NCBI GenBank assembly: GCA_021186555.1 | Contig: JAJKFL010000003.1 | Location: 35,638,908 to 35,702,907, forward strand | DNA length: 64,000 nucleotides | Source: Reticulitermes speratus | Taxonomy: Eukaryota; Arthropoda; Insecta; Blattodea; Rhinotermitidae | Reading direction: 5' to 3' | In this document: in pieces, positions 35,851 to 47,473 of the stretch | Layout of the letters: every line of letters starts with the position of its first letter | How positions within the stretch are numbered: the first letter of the stretch is position 1 | Made by a program: the position numbers and the translations under genes | Notes under the pieces: generated by a model | Databases searched by the model: none | Seen by the model: only the letters and a program-made list of their open reading frames with translations | Told to the model about the DNA's origin: nothing

Positions 35851-37079
35851 AACATTCGGTCCGGAAAATTTTTAACTTTACATCTCCTGCCTAAAACGGA
35901 ATGTTAGAGCTTACACAGCTTACACAGTTAAGTAGTTTTGCAGATATCTATGTGTGAAACTTGGTCTCTTAAACGAGACATTTGACATAAAAATGCAAAC
36001 AAGTATATTGGGATCAACAGGAAGGAAGTAATAAAAAGATAGACAAAAATACAAAATGAGGATTTTCATAACTCTTACACACGCCAAATATTAGTAATGT
36101 GACAAACTGAAGAGGAGCAGGTGGCATGTATGGGGAGTTGAGACATGCATGTAAGACCGTAACTGGAAGAAGTCTGTGTAGGGTACCGCTAAGACAACCG
36201 AGACGCAGAGGTGGAGAGCAAAATTTATTTTAAGAAGTCGCTAAGTGTAAAAGAAAAGATAGCATTTAAGAAAACTAAATTACGAAATTACGAAATCCCG
36301 AAAAAAAACTTTGTATAACGTGTAATGCAAGTAGGGGTATCATACGAATAATATCGTAGGAGAGGCGGTGGAAATTTATATTAAATATGAGAGCTAAAAG
36401 AAAAGTGTCAGGAAATTGTTATTGGTTGGTAATATCACATGAACCACGAATGCAGAAAACCTGATGTTAGCAGGCTCAACACAATATATTTGTATTTTAC
36501 TGTATTTCACTCACTGAGGAGACATTATAATGTATGGAAGTAAATATTAAACAATGCCTAAGTTAAAAGTATAGCATATGAAATGTCGCGTTGACATCAT
36601 CTGTCTTAGGATACGTCTACTTGCTAGATCTTCTGATGAGGGCGATAAGCATTCGATTTGTATAAAAATGGAAGGTTTTGACTAGAAGAGCAACTCTAAG
36701 TTTCTGAAAAATAAGACTTTTTTAGTAAATCCAAAAACAATATTTACTTTACCATTGTTTCCGTTGAATTTTCGGACATCTGTCCAAATTCGGTCTTTTA
36801 GTTTAATGATTATAAATTTTATCTCTACTTTTCCTTAACCACCAAAAAATACATGCCGGTGTGCGTTAACCTGTGCCAGATTATACCTTCATGCACAACT
36901 GAAGTGCGTCCGTCTTCTTGTTAACAAAATAAGATACACCTGGGAATTTCGATTTAGTGTATTGAAGTAAGAGAGATTGGTGAGAATGAAGAAGAAGAGA
37001 GTCATCAAAACACATCACAAGAAAGGAAAGAAAATATAGCCTGTATAAAAAAAAAAGGGAGAAGAGCCGTCAAATAGCG
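35851..37079. other. Intergenic, nothing recognised
   Basis: The segment at 36630-36665 (ttctgatgagggcgataagc) faintly recalls the hammerhead-like motif but lacks the GAAA box. No gene recognised. Confidence 0.45.
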
Positions 37080-37200
37080 GTGCGGGCTAGGGCAAGCAGA
37101 CAGACGGGCGACGGATGGATGGATGTTGGATTCTTTGACGTCAACGCCCGCGGAAATACGTCATCCATCATGGCCACCACCGCCGTGGTGAATTTTTATA
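37080..37200. promoter_or_regulatory. CpG-rich patch with a CRE palindrome
   Basis: A locally GC- and CpG-rich stretch in AT-rich surroundings, containing the palindrome TGACGTCA at 37136-37143 and ccgcggaaatacgtcatcca nearby. It opens a 110-codon plus frame (to 37412) without a recognised domain. A promoter or first exon is possible, but no splice partner or conserved protein was identified. Confidence 0.25.
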
Positions 37201-37829
37201 TATTAAGAGCAACTTCCCCCATCCCTAGAAATCCCATTCTACAACCCTTCTGTACCCAGCAGTCTTCCCCACTCAACTTTGGAGGCTGTCCCCCAAATGG
37301 TAAACAAGAATTGTGTGGCTATACGGGTGGAACAGATCAGAAGTTGAGGGGAAGTTTTCTTCACCAATTAATTTTTGCACCAAAATTAAATGTAATATTA
37401 CTTACTGTTTAATGGATACGTTTTCTACACATAGCTCACCATGCAACTGGAATGATATAAAATGTCTAATAACGTTCGGGGACTGAACCAAGAAGTTTCT
37501 GAATGTGAGATTGATGTAAATTAGCCAAACATATCTCTGAAATTATGTATATAGCTCGCACTGAGAATTAAAACACCGAAACTAAAATTCAGCACGTTAA
37601 AGGCAATACCATAAAGAATTCAGGTCTCCTGGGGTGTGGCATTTTGTCGCTGAGTGAATGTTTCACGAGGTTTCGAAAGCACTGCCTTTCTTCACAGCAT
37701 CAGGAGCAACACACCCGTTCACACAGTTCCCCCCCCCCCATTCCATAAGACCTGCATTCTCAGCAACAATCCTCTTAATACCTCAAAACTTGCATTTTAA
37801 AAATTATGCAAGTAGCCTACTCTCTTCAA
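37201..37829. other. Intergenic; C11 run at 37729-37739
   Basis: No gene recognised apart from the tail of the uncertain open frame described at 37.08 kb. Confidence 0.45.
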
Positions 37830-38369
37830 CAATTTCAATAAACTTTATATTCACCATGCATCTTTGTATAATTGAATTATTTCTACCAACAAATGCACCA
37901 GGACAAGTTTGTCACTGTTTTCTTTATTGAAAAAGTGCCCCAATACGCATTTCGGCAATTATATTGCTATCATCAGGGTTTTTTTTTTTTAAGTGAGATG
38001 TTACATAGACCAATTCATAAGTTACGTCATAACAGTGAGTCAATATTTGTTATTACCACTTCATAAAATTTTGTATAATTAGTGGTATTGTTAAGTTGCT
38101 AAAAGTTATTAAAATTAACAGTAAAATCAAGTGGTATATATAAACTACTTGCTGTAGTATACTTTACTAATTAATTAATGGCAGCGTGGTCCTATTTTCC
38201 GGTGTGTATTCCAGTTATCTGTGTGTTTTGCTGTTAGGTAGGACCTCCTTCCTTCGTGTCTGCGTGGTCTGTGGTCTGGGGTATTGGGGCACTCTTTCAA
38301 TAAAGAAAACAGTGACAAACTTGTCTTGGTGCATTTGTTGGTAGAAATAATCAATTTCAATAAACTTTA
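37830..38369. mobile_element. Foldback element with 71-bp inverted arms
   Basis: Arms 37876-37946 and 38281-38351 are inverted repeats matching at about 69 of 71 positions. Just inside the left arm, on the minus strand, lies a hammerhead-like motif (CTGATGA at 37970-37976, gcaat/attgc stem, GAAA at 37950-37953). An 18-bp direct repeat, caatttcaataaacttta, lies at 37830-37847 and again at 38352-38369. It abuts the right arm but is 28 bp from the left one. The interior encodes nothing recognisable, so this is a nonautonomous element. The mechanism is unknown. Confidence 0.75.
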
Positions 38370-38544
38370 CTGTGTAGCTGCTTATGCGAATATGTCGTTG
38401 TGCTCAGATACTACATGTCCAGTTTATGATAAAACAAAGTTTTCTCTGATTTCAAATATCTAGACTGTAAACTCATAACTAACACTTCGACAAACATAGG
38501 TCCGGTTCAAGGACTCTCCTGTTTGCCATCACGTTTAGACAAAA

Positions 38545-38665
38545 CTCAAGGGCCCAGCCTGATCCTCTCCATACGTAAATGGGCTATTTCCCTGGGGATA
38601 AAGCAGCCGGAACATGAATCTGACCACGCAGTTCCTTCTCCAGCTGAGGCAGATACTGCGTGTAT
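38545..38665 (+). mobile_element. SINE family 2 fragment
   Basis: gggcccagcctgatcctc and ttccctggggataaagcagc correspond to the middle of the family-2 body in plus orientation. Head and tail are missing. Confidence 0.5.
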
Positions 38666-40009
38666 TTTATCTGTGTACCTGAATACGTGCTAATGGCGAG
38701 GTCTGGGAGCTACTTTACCTTTATATGGATGCTGTGAATTTACAATTCTCAGTTGTGCGAGACGAACTCTGAAAGATGCAGCCAAATGTATATTGTAAAT
38801 TTCTTATGCGAACTCAACAGAACACTTAGGCTGGACTGTAGAGTTGAGGGGTAGCCTAGTAGAATTCTGGGTTAAAGTACGAGTGTTTATGTCAAGGCCC
38901 CGACAAAAAAAATAGAGATGCTGACGCACTGCACTGCCATATAATAATAAATTACTGAGTAACGTGTGTTAATATATTCCTAAGTTGAAAAATGCGAAAG
39001 CTGAAGTAGTCATACGAGTTTCGGAAACATGTACTGAAAAATCAAGGGCGGGAAAAAATTGAAAGTGAATACACGAAAGAAAAGAGGGTTAAAAGAGAAA
39101 TTACAATATGAAAGGAAGAGTATCAAAATAAAATAATCTTGACGTGAAGGAAATGACGAGATGTTGACGTAGATAAGTGGCATCTAGCGGAAACACATTA
39201 GACTCCAGAGAAATCTGATGTGGCTGAACAAAGAGATTATGATATGATGAACGTTTCGTGGTGGTGCTTAAATATGACCAGATCAAAACAAAGTTTCAAA
39301 AGAGAAATGGTTCTTAAGAATCTGATTCTACGATCCAGTGTAAGATACGTCTTGATAATTCGAGGAAATTAAGGAAGAAGATTCATAATGTAATCGTGTT
39401 CAATGCAGGACTCTAGTTGTAATGGCACTGAAACTTTGTTTTCGGCTAACACAGCTTAGGGTACTAACGCACGCAAGCGAGTTGCTTGGAGGTTAGCGCG
39501 GTAGCAGGTGCATGGAGGCAATGAGATTTTAACCAACATCAACTTATCCAGGCTGCCGCAATAACCCCTTCCCTCCCTCCCTCTAAGCACTTCTTTTTCG
39601 TTAAAATAACATTCACGCCATGTAGGTCCTACCCAGCTAACCTCCAAGCAACAAGCTTTAAGTCCCCCTTATCCTTAGTATCTGACCGAGAAGACCACAG
39701 TAGGATTTGTATTTAATTAACAACTTAAAATACTTGACCTCCGAAACTACATCCAGAACCCGGCATGCTATTGGCAAAATATGTATGCGAATGTGCCTGA
39801 CACGCGCTATTAGGCCTCGTGATTTTATGTAGTTAGGCTCGTCGCAATTTAGGACGTCCTTTTAATGTTTTGAAAACTAAAATTATAAGTACTTGTATAT
39901 CAAATGCTCCGATGATTTCCGAATTAGCATTGCTTTTGTAAGGTTCATAGACTTCCCTCTTTTTCCTTCTGATAAGAGCAACATGTCGATGAAGATGAGT
40001 GCGGTGCAT
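38666..40009. other. Intergenic with a 17-bp inverted repeat
   Basis: gttgcttggaggttagc (39481-39497) is repeated inverted at 39636-39652 without mismatch, 138 bp apart. Otherwise no gene, tRNA or repeat was recognised. Confidence 0.6.
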
Positions 40010-40126
40010 TGGTCGAATGTTACCGAAATACTCGGAGAAAACCCCACCACAGTGCCACTTTTCCATCACAAACCTGACAGGGCCTGGAATAGAACCCACG
40101 CCTCTGCGGTGTGAGGCCGGTGACTA
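40010..40126 (-). mobile_element. SINE family 1 fragment
   Basis: Matches the family-1 middle (gaaatactcggagaaaacc, agtgccactt, ctctgcggtgtgaggccggt) on the minus strand. The A-box part of the head is lost at 40126, where the sequence changes to an A-rich run. Confidence 0.65.
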
Positions 40127-43100
40127 AAAAAATTAATTTACGTTATATAAAGAGATTTATTTCGTACCTCATAGAGAACAGTATGTTTCCATTAGGAAGA
40201 CCAATTGTTGAATCCTGTATAACGGAAAAACGATTGTTTATTATGAGAATCATGCGGTATATACGTATAAATAATGTATGTGGGCAAAAGGCAGAATTTT
40301 TAGTGCTAAACGTGGCGGTGTATGCACAAAATATTGCCTTTGAAGAGAAAACAGCATGGACACTACAGCGCCAGATAAGATATGATGAACTTGATTAGTT
40401 AGTAAATTTTCAGAATGAGGAGGTCTAGGCTAAATGTCCTGAAGATACTGTGTCACCTTACTCAGGATAGCATGTCTTCCGGCAGAAGTTCGAAGAGTAA
40501 GCAGGCTAACTTGTAATGTGAGAGTGAGTAACATTACGCGGCGGCTTGTGGTGTTACTGTGCTGAACATTAGCAAGTGGGTGCTATGACATCACAGTTTC
40601 AATTAGTATTCATGCCATAAAATGACTGTTCCTTAAGTGATATGTTGACAATGTTATCGGCAAAGTAGGACGCTGCAATTCCAACCGAAGCATATAATCC
40701 CCTTTGCCTCTTGACTAACAAAAACGACGGCCATCTGGCGTAATTATCATCAACTAATTACTCACACATTCATAAATATAGCAGATTATGGGTATGGAGC
40801 CCATCTCAGGGATCGAAGCAAAAGGCCTACTTCTCGAGTACATACATGTTACTACATTACAACACTTGGTGTAAGCCAGTGGTATTCAGACACTGTTCCG
40901 CGGAACCATGGGATTCCGCAGGTTACTGCCAGGGGTTCCGCAAGCACAGGGTCTTTACAGTGACGTTGGTAGACATAATTGGAATAATCTTAAATCGATT
41001 TCTTTACTTGCCTCCCCAACTTTGTGCATAATTATCACAAGATTTATTTTTAGTGTTAACCACAAATAATAAAATGTGTTCTTTCAAAATTTGTTTAAAT
41101 ATTTTTCAAATGTCTATGTTTTGAAAAGTTAAATTTTATATCCGCGCCCAAAGAGTACACTTTTATTCTACAGGGCGTTAGAAAAACAAATTTAGTCGTC
41201 AAGGTTCCATGGCTCTTAGGAATTTGTTGACCATTGATACTAAACGACATGGAATTGTAAGAAAGCAAATTTAGCTAATCGTGTGATAGAAGATGGAACA
41301 GTTTATTTTAACTGCATATGGTTCTGTTGATGTAATTATTATGTTTAGAATTTCTCACTTTTCGACTTTTTCCATTGTCCTGTTTTAAAAAATACAACAA
41401 TAATGAAAAATACTTTCAGAAAACTGGTTTGTTCCTGTCATCAAGGGAAAAAATTCAATTTATGCCCACTGGTTGAATCTATTAAAGAGAGCTACCTTCT
41501 ATCTTTTGGAACTTTACATCGCTTCAACTATCACAATGTATGCGCCTAAATCGGGATTTTGTCCACTGCCACAAGCTGCCCAGAGTCTGAAAATATCTAG
41601 GTACAAATAGAGTTTAAAGATGAATGCTTTTCCACCACATTACCTAAGGAAGAAAAGCAGATCAAGTTCTGAGAGTTTAGGTTAAGCATTTGTATTTTTT
41701 TAAAAGCTGGATGATGGACAATGTCCAGTACGTGAGTGGTTCAAAAAAGAACTTTAAATCGGCCACCACACATTTTCTCACAACACTGCAATGTACTCAG
41801 GTCATCAGTCACTCAAATCAGTCAATTAAATAATGACTGAAAAATTCCTACTTCGATAAGTTTCTATACTCGTACAAGCAGAGAATCAACAGAGAGAATG
41901 TTATTTTTCTCTTCGTTCCTTAAGCTCTTTTCCTTAGTCGCATGCTACCCTATTGCTGCTATGGTAATCGGAAAGAAATTTCAAAACGATCAATAAACCA
42001 ATAGAAGTAACACCGGCTACCATTCACACTCTCTCCCACTCCACAGTCTCTCTTCATGTTTCACCTGACTGACGGATTCCATTTACCCGTTTACATCAAT
42101 CTAGCAAGGGAAATCCTCTAATGATGGTGGGTTCATGTGTGTTTGAGTAACATCGAACCACTTGTCTGAAAAAGACGTTTCGAAGATATAGTGTTATAAA
42201 TATTAAAGAAGAGTTTTCTTTGATGAAATTACGTTTGTGCCTACAGGATGCTGACAGCTAAGTTTGTAATTCATTTAAATAAGTCGTCAGTAATTCAGGA
42301 CATACAGTTTGGAATAATAATAAAATATAAAGAAGGTGTAAGGAAGCGGTCGTGGCCCATTTAACAATAATTTCTGAACATTAGCCAGAAGGGGTTGACG
42401 AAAATTACAATAACCTTAATTATGACACTTGACAAGAAGGAGATGAGGAACTAAAATTGAGTGAATAAAAAGCCCCACGTGTTCTTAACCTAAAATTGAA
42501 TATGATGTATGGTCAGGTTAGTGATAAAATGAATGAGTCATATTTCCTTTCAAAATAATTGGCTACTACTCTAATACTTGGGGTCATTGCAGGAAGATGA
42601 ACATATGAACAAAATGCATAGGCCTGTATAGAGCTATTTAAGAAAACGAAGAATTTTGCGATATGTGTTTTTGCAGTAGAGGATGAGGTAAGTTACAAAA
42701 GTGTCGGATTAAGAATTCGTGATCTAAACCCGATATACATAGAATGAGAGCAGGGGAAGTTAATAACGTCACTGAGGAAAATTCTTCTAATATGTGCTGT
42801 AAATTTACAAGAGGGGGAGAAGAATTAACTATTCATTTAACAATATTAATAATATTTATTCACTTTCAAAATATTTTATTCTAATTTAGACAGCTTTGTG
42901 AAAAAATAATGATGAAGGAATGGAAAAAATTATTAAGTATGTTTGGTTAGAATTAGTAAGTTAATTTATTAGTTTTCAAAGATCCCAAGAAATAAGATAA
43001 ACCGATGCTGGGAAATTTCAATTTTCCCAGAAGCACGGTAAACATAAACCTGTGCAGATCCCAGACAGGACTAGCAATCCAACTTCAGGCCCGTGGCGGA

Positions 43101-43880
43101 ATCAAGAACAGCTTAACTTGTGTCATTCATTCGACTGCAGCAAACGTAGGACTGGTAATGTCTCAGATCCGAAGAAGTCGTTTTAGAAGCACTAAACCGG
43201 TCTAAATGATGTAGAGAAAGAATTACTGGACTTTGATTCCTTATAAAATAATTATAAAGTTACTACATATGGGAAAAAGACAACAATCTCATAAACAAAA
43301 CAGGCATTAAGGTCATAATGCTCCTGCCAGAGTGATGGAACTGTCACCCTGTCTATGTGACTGAGGGTACTATAGAATTACCTTCAGTCACAGTTATAGA
43401 AACTGCAGCTACCTACCGGTCAAAGGTACAAATATGGTCAATAAATGTGGGTATTTTGGAATTACAAACGTATCAAAATATGACCGGCTTACTTATAAAC
43501 TCTTAAAGTAAATTTGTCCTTACAGTTCGTATAGGACATATTCCTTTCGACGTAATTAAATTTTCACAATACGACATTTTCAACAAAGAAAAGCTACATA
43601 AGGTCAAACAAGCAGATGTCAGTGTATACAAGAATTTCTGTGTTATAATTTACAGTAGAATATATGAATTGATCAAAGGGGTAGTGAATAGGACTGAACC
43701 CTTGAAAATGTATAATTACTTTAATCAACTATATGCTTTTTGTGGTGATAAAATTAAAGGTGAATGAAACTGAAGAAGCAAAAAGGCTATGAGGAATGTT
43801 TATAAAATTTTGTCTGAAGTCCCGAATGAAAAGGACCTAAGAATAGATGGTAGGACAATATTAAAATTCGTCATAAATAA
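40127..43880. other. Intergenic; possible hAT-like and other repeat scraps
   Basis: No gene recognised. Two weak leads: a cagtggtattcag start at about 40875 with a loosely inverted partner near 41240, and a gcggtcgtggcccatttaa segment at about 42347 similar to ones at 3.7 and 46.0 kb. Neither is firm. Confidence 0.4.
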
Positions 43881-44475
43881 TAGTTTGCAAGAGTGCAAAC
43901 TGGATCCCATTGACTCAGTGTCTAGTGCAAGAGTGCAGACTGGATTCAATTGCCTCAGTGTCTAGTGCAAGAGTGCAGACTGGATTCAATTGCATCAGTG
44001 TCTAGTGCAAGAGTGCAAACTGTATTCAATTGCCTCAGTGCTATCTCAAGAGTGCAGACTGGATTCAATTACCTCAGTGTCTAGTGCAAGAGTGCAGACT
44101 GGATTCAATTGTCTCAGTGTCTAGTGCAACAGTGCAGACTGGATTCAATTGTCTCAGTGTCTAGTGCAAGAGTGCAGACTGGATTCAATTGCCTCAGTGT
44201 CTATTGCAAGAGTGCAAACTGGATTCAATTGCCTCAGTGCTAGCGCAAGAGTGCAAAATGGATTCAGTTTCCTCAGTGCTGGCGCAAGAGTGCAGACTGG
44301 ATTCAATTACCTCAGTGTCTAGTGCAAGAGTGTAGACTGGATTCAATTGCCTCAGTGTCTAGTGCACGAGTGCAAACTGGATTCAATTGCCTCAGTGCTA
44401 GCGCAAGAGTGCAAAATGGATTCAGTTTCCTCAGTGCTGGCGCAAGAGTGCAGACTGGATTCAATTACCTCAGTA
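43881..44475. repeat. Tandem array, 15 copies of a 39-40-bp unit
   Basis: Fifteen head-to-tail copies, consensus beginning tctagtgcaagagtgcagac and ending gcctcagtg. Copies 5, 10, 11, 14 and 15 are 39 bp. Copies 10 and 11 carry the same private variants as copies 14 and 15 (ctagcgc with aaaatgg and cagtttcc; ctggcgc with attacc). This shows a block duplication of about 158 bp (copies 8-11 to 12-15). No spacers of unique sequence, so not a CRISPR array. Confidence 0.95.
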
Positions 44476-45994
44476 TCTAGAGGATTCTTTGGACAAGATA
44501 ATAAATATAAGATTACATAAAATGTGGTGAATTATTGAGAAATTTAGTTGTATTTCAAGAACACTATACCACGTACTTAGTTGCATTGCTATTGAGTTAC
44601 AAGCTATTCTACGAGTGTAACATATTATTCAATAAATAGGTTGATCTGTGGTATAACATCCTTTATAGGTGACAGAATATTTTTGAGAGGGACTGTACGA
44701 TACTGCCACTCCGCCACACTTCCATCGGACGCGAGTAGAAGATGAATCTACCAGTCGCTCAGTAAAGATTAATCACTTTGCTTCCCCTTTTTTATATTAT
44801 TATTTTTCTATTTTCTTTCACTTTGTTGACGTTTTCTAGTCTTCTCTTAGAATCTGCTTAGATCGGATGACTGTACGGTTCCGTGAGAAAGCAAGAAAAG
44901 GGCGAGGGATATTCTCCAGACGCAACCGCAACCCACAACCCATCATCACCTACATCCGAAAGTCGCTATCTTTAATTGCGATGAAGCTGGCTCAGCTGCT
45001 CAATCTTCGTGTTAACAGTTCCAAGATAAGAGTCGCATCATAAGATCGTAAACTTGTGAGCTAAATAAATTCACATCAGGAAGAAACATGAAGAATTCTG
45101 TTTTAGCTTTAATGACATTAAATTCATTGAGCAGAGCTCTAAAAGAGAACCTGAAAGTCGCTTAGCTTGTTGATAAATCATCTGCAAAAATTGGAACCCT
45201 AAGACTCAGAGTCACTGGACTTTAAGCAATACCCACCCTCTTACATCCTATTTTTATTTTAATTTTAAAATTATTCTCCAATCTATGCCTAAGTTATCCA
45301 AGTAGTCTTTTCTGTTTACTTTTTCGGCCTACCTGTTAGTCTGCACAATCCTCGTCTTCCACGCTCGCCCATCAAAGTCTCCTCGATTCGATATTTGGTG
45401 GACGGCACATATTAGAAACTTCCTGATTGGGTAATGTTCCCATTATCCTTTTCTTCGCCCCTTATAGACCCACATATTCCCCTGGACACTTAAAACGTAA
45501 CTTAGCTCAGTCGGTAAGATTTGTTACTCCTTTCTGGAGGTAAATATTTCATCCTGTAACGTATAGATGTAGTGTTGACGTTTAGAAGCACATCGGCCTA
45601 TATTAGTGACAGTGATAATACATAAAACTACATGCCTATTAAGTTTCGTAACTAACGGTTAAATAAATTCTACTAAGTGTTCTGTGCTGACATGTCACGT
45701 AATATTTTCGCAAAGGGTTTTAAGGCTTCCCTCTTGTTATAGGCACTGTGTTCTCACACCAGGCAGATTCGCGACTTAACTGGTTTCAGTTTTGATGAAC
45801 CGTGACGAAAAAGTTTCTATTATAGGATAAGTTTTTTTCGACACGGAGAGAACACGTGAAGCCAAAATTGTAGTTGCATTGAGTGTAAATGTGTAAAAAG
45901 CGTTGAGGATTATTTTGTTATTTGTAATTTACTTAATGTCTGAAAGACACTGATTCTGTACCTTTGAATAAACAGATGATAGTGAATGATATAG
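44476..45994. other. Intergenic, nothing recognised
   Basis: A ttagctcagtcggtaagat string at about 45497 resembles a tRNA A box, but no B box or cloverleaf follows. No gene recognised. Confidence 0.5.
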
Positions 45995-46165
45995 AAGGTA
46001 GTGGTCGTGGCCTAATTTAAGGTAATGCCCCGAATTTATTTGTAGAAAATGAGGGAAACGACGGAAAATCTCAGACAATGTAAACGGTCTTCGGTCCTAG
46101 GTTTTAACCTGGGACTCCTGAATAAGAAGCAGGAGCGATAAATGCCTGACTGGACCGTTCGTTTA
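45995..46165 (-). repeat. Possible SINE-like repeat, family 4
   Basis: ggtagtggtcgtggcctaat followed by gaaaatgagggaaac recurs in weaker form at about 3705 and 42345. The right part (aggttttaacctgggactcc, then gcctgactgg) could be a minus-strand tRNA-like head with a decayed B box. Membership and ends are tentative. Confidence 0.4.
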
Positions 46166-46395
46166 TTTGTGTAGGATAAGAAATTATAAATAAAAATATG
46201 ACCAAACTAATAATATTCTTGTAGTACAGAATTTAATGGAAGCCATTTTATTAATAAAAATTAAAATCAATGAGATTAGAAACATCACGACATGGAGAAT
46301 TAATGCATTTCAACTGTCCTACTCGAAGATCTGTAATAAACAAAAAGTAGGTATAAATGACCCTCAAAGGCGTAAAATAAAAAAGAAAATGTTTG

Positions 46396-46991
46396 AAAAA
46401 CGTGTGGCTGTTGTAATTAAATGCATCTCAAAACGTGTTGGCCTGCTGTAATTAAATGCATCTCAAAACGTGTTGGCCTGCTGTAATTAAATGCATCTCA
46501 AACGTGTTGGCCTGCTGTAATTAAATGCATCTCAAAACGTGTTGGCCTGCTGTAATTAAATGCATCTAAAAACGTGTTGGCCTGCTGTAATTAAATGCAT
46601 CTAAAAACATGTTGGCCTGCCGTAATTAAATGCATCTCAAAACGTGTTGGCCTGCTGTAATTAAATGCATCTCAAAACGTGTTGGCCTGCTGTAATTAAA
46701 TGCATCTCAAAACGTGTTGGCCTGCTGTAATTAAATGCATCTCAAAACGTGTTGGCCTACTGTAATTAAATGCATCTCAAAACGTGTTGGCCTGCGTAAT
46801 TAAATGCATCTCAAAACGTGTTGGCCTGCTGTAATTAAATGCATCTCAAAACGTGTTGGCCTGCTGTAATTAAATGCATCTCAAAACGTGTTGGCCTGCT
46901 GTAATTAAATGCATCTCAAAACGTGTTGGCCTGCTGTAATTAAAAGCATCTCAAAACGTGTTGGCCTGCTGTAATTAAATGCATCTCAAAA
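46396..46991. repeat. Tandem array, about 17 copies of a 35-bp unit
   Basis: The unit runs from aaaacgtgttggcctgctg through taattaaatgcatctc. Sixteen copies are nearly identical and the first is degenerate. Variants include single-base deletions, cctactg, cctgccg and aaaagcatc. High identity implies recent expansion or homogenisation. The array stops about 25 bp before the foldback element at 47016. Confidence 0.95.
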
Positions 46992-47015
46992 CTTCCCTAT
47001 TGACTTAGATATAAG

Positions 47016-47473
47016 TAATACATCAAACAACAGACGCACTTAATAAAATACAATTCATGACAAGTATTAAACTCTTACAAGTTTCGACATCGGCGTGCCG
47101 TTTTCAGGGAGTTTTCAGAACAAAGGAATCTAAGCACAACACGCTACACTAGGCATTGCATCGCCCTTATTGGAAAGATTAAAAATATCTGTATACATAT
47201 TTCATACAGAATATAAACAACTACGAACTTATACCTGGAACGGCTCACTTTTAATGTCACGTTGTAATTTTATGCTTATCAACTTTGTGTATTCTAGAAT
47301 TTTAAATTTTAATCAATCCAGTAAGGGCGATGTAATACCTAGGTTAACGTGTTGGGCTTATATTCCTTTCTTCTAAAAACACCCTGAGGATGGCACCCCG
47401 GTACCGAAAAATGTAGGAATTAATAATTGTCACGAATTGTATTTTATAAGTGCGTATGTTGGTTGATGTATTA
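47016..47473. mobile_element. Foldback element with ~90-bp arms carrying hammerhead-like motifs
   Basis: Arms 47016-47107 and 47384-47473 are diverged inverted repeats (shared blocks taatacatcaa, acgcactt, ataaaatacaattc). Each arm carries the motif facing inward. Minus copy: CTGAAAA 47101-47107, GAAAC 47081-47085, flanking strands 47109-47114 and 47069-47074 paired over 6 bp. Plus copy: CTGAGGA 47384-47390, GAAAA from 47406. Total 458 bp, no coding capacity, no clear TSD. Same architecture as the 37.9 kb element, which supports one family. Confidence 0.75.

Noticed and set aside
36630..36665. Another hammerhead-like copy
   Set aside because: CTGATGA is present, but the GAAA box is replaced and no flanking stem forms.
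40873..41243. Possible hAT MITE
   Set aside because: The left end looks like a hAT terminus, but the right match is only about six of eight bases and no 8-bp TSD is present.
45490..45560. tRNA-like string ttagctcagtcggtaagat
   Set aside because: No B box or cloverleaf follows.
43881..46991. CRISPR-like arrays (also 5044-5413 and 49244-49366)
   Set aside because: Repeats are directly contiguous with no unique spacers, and the window is eukaryotic. They are tandem satellites.
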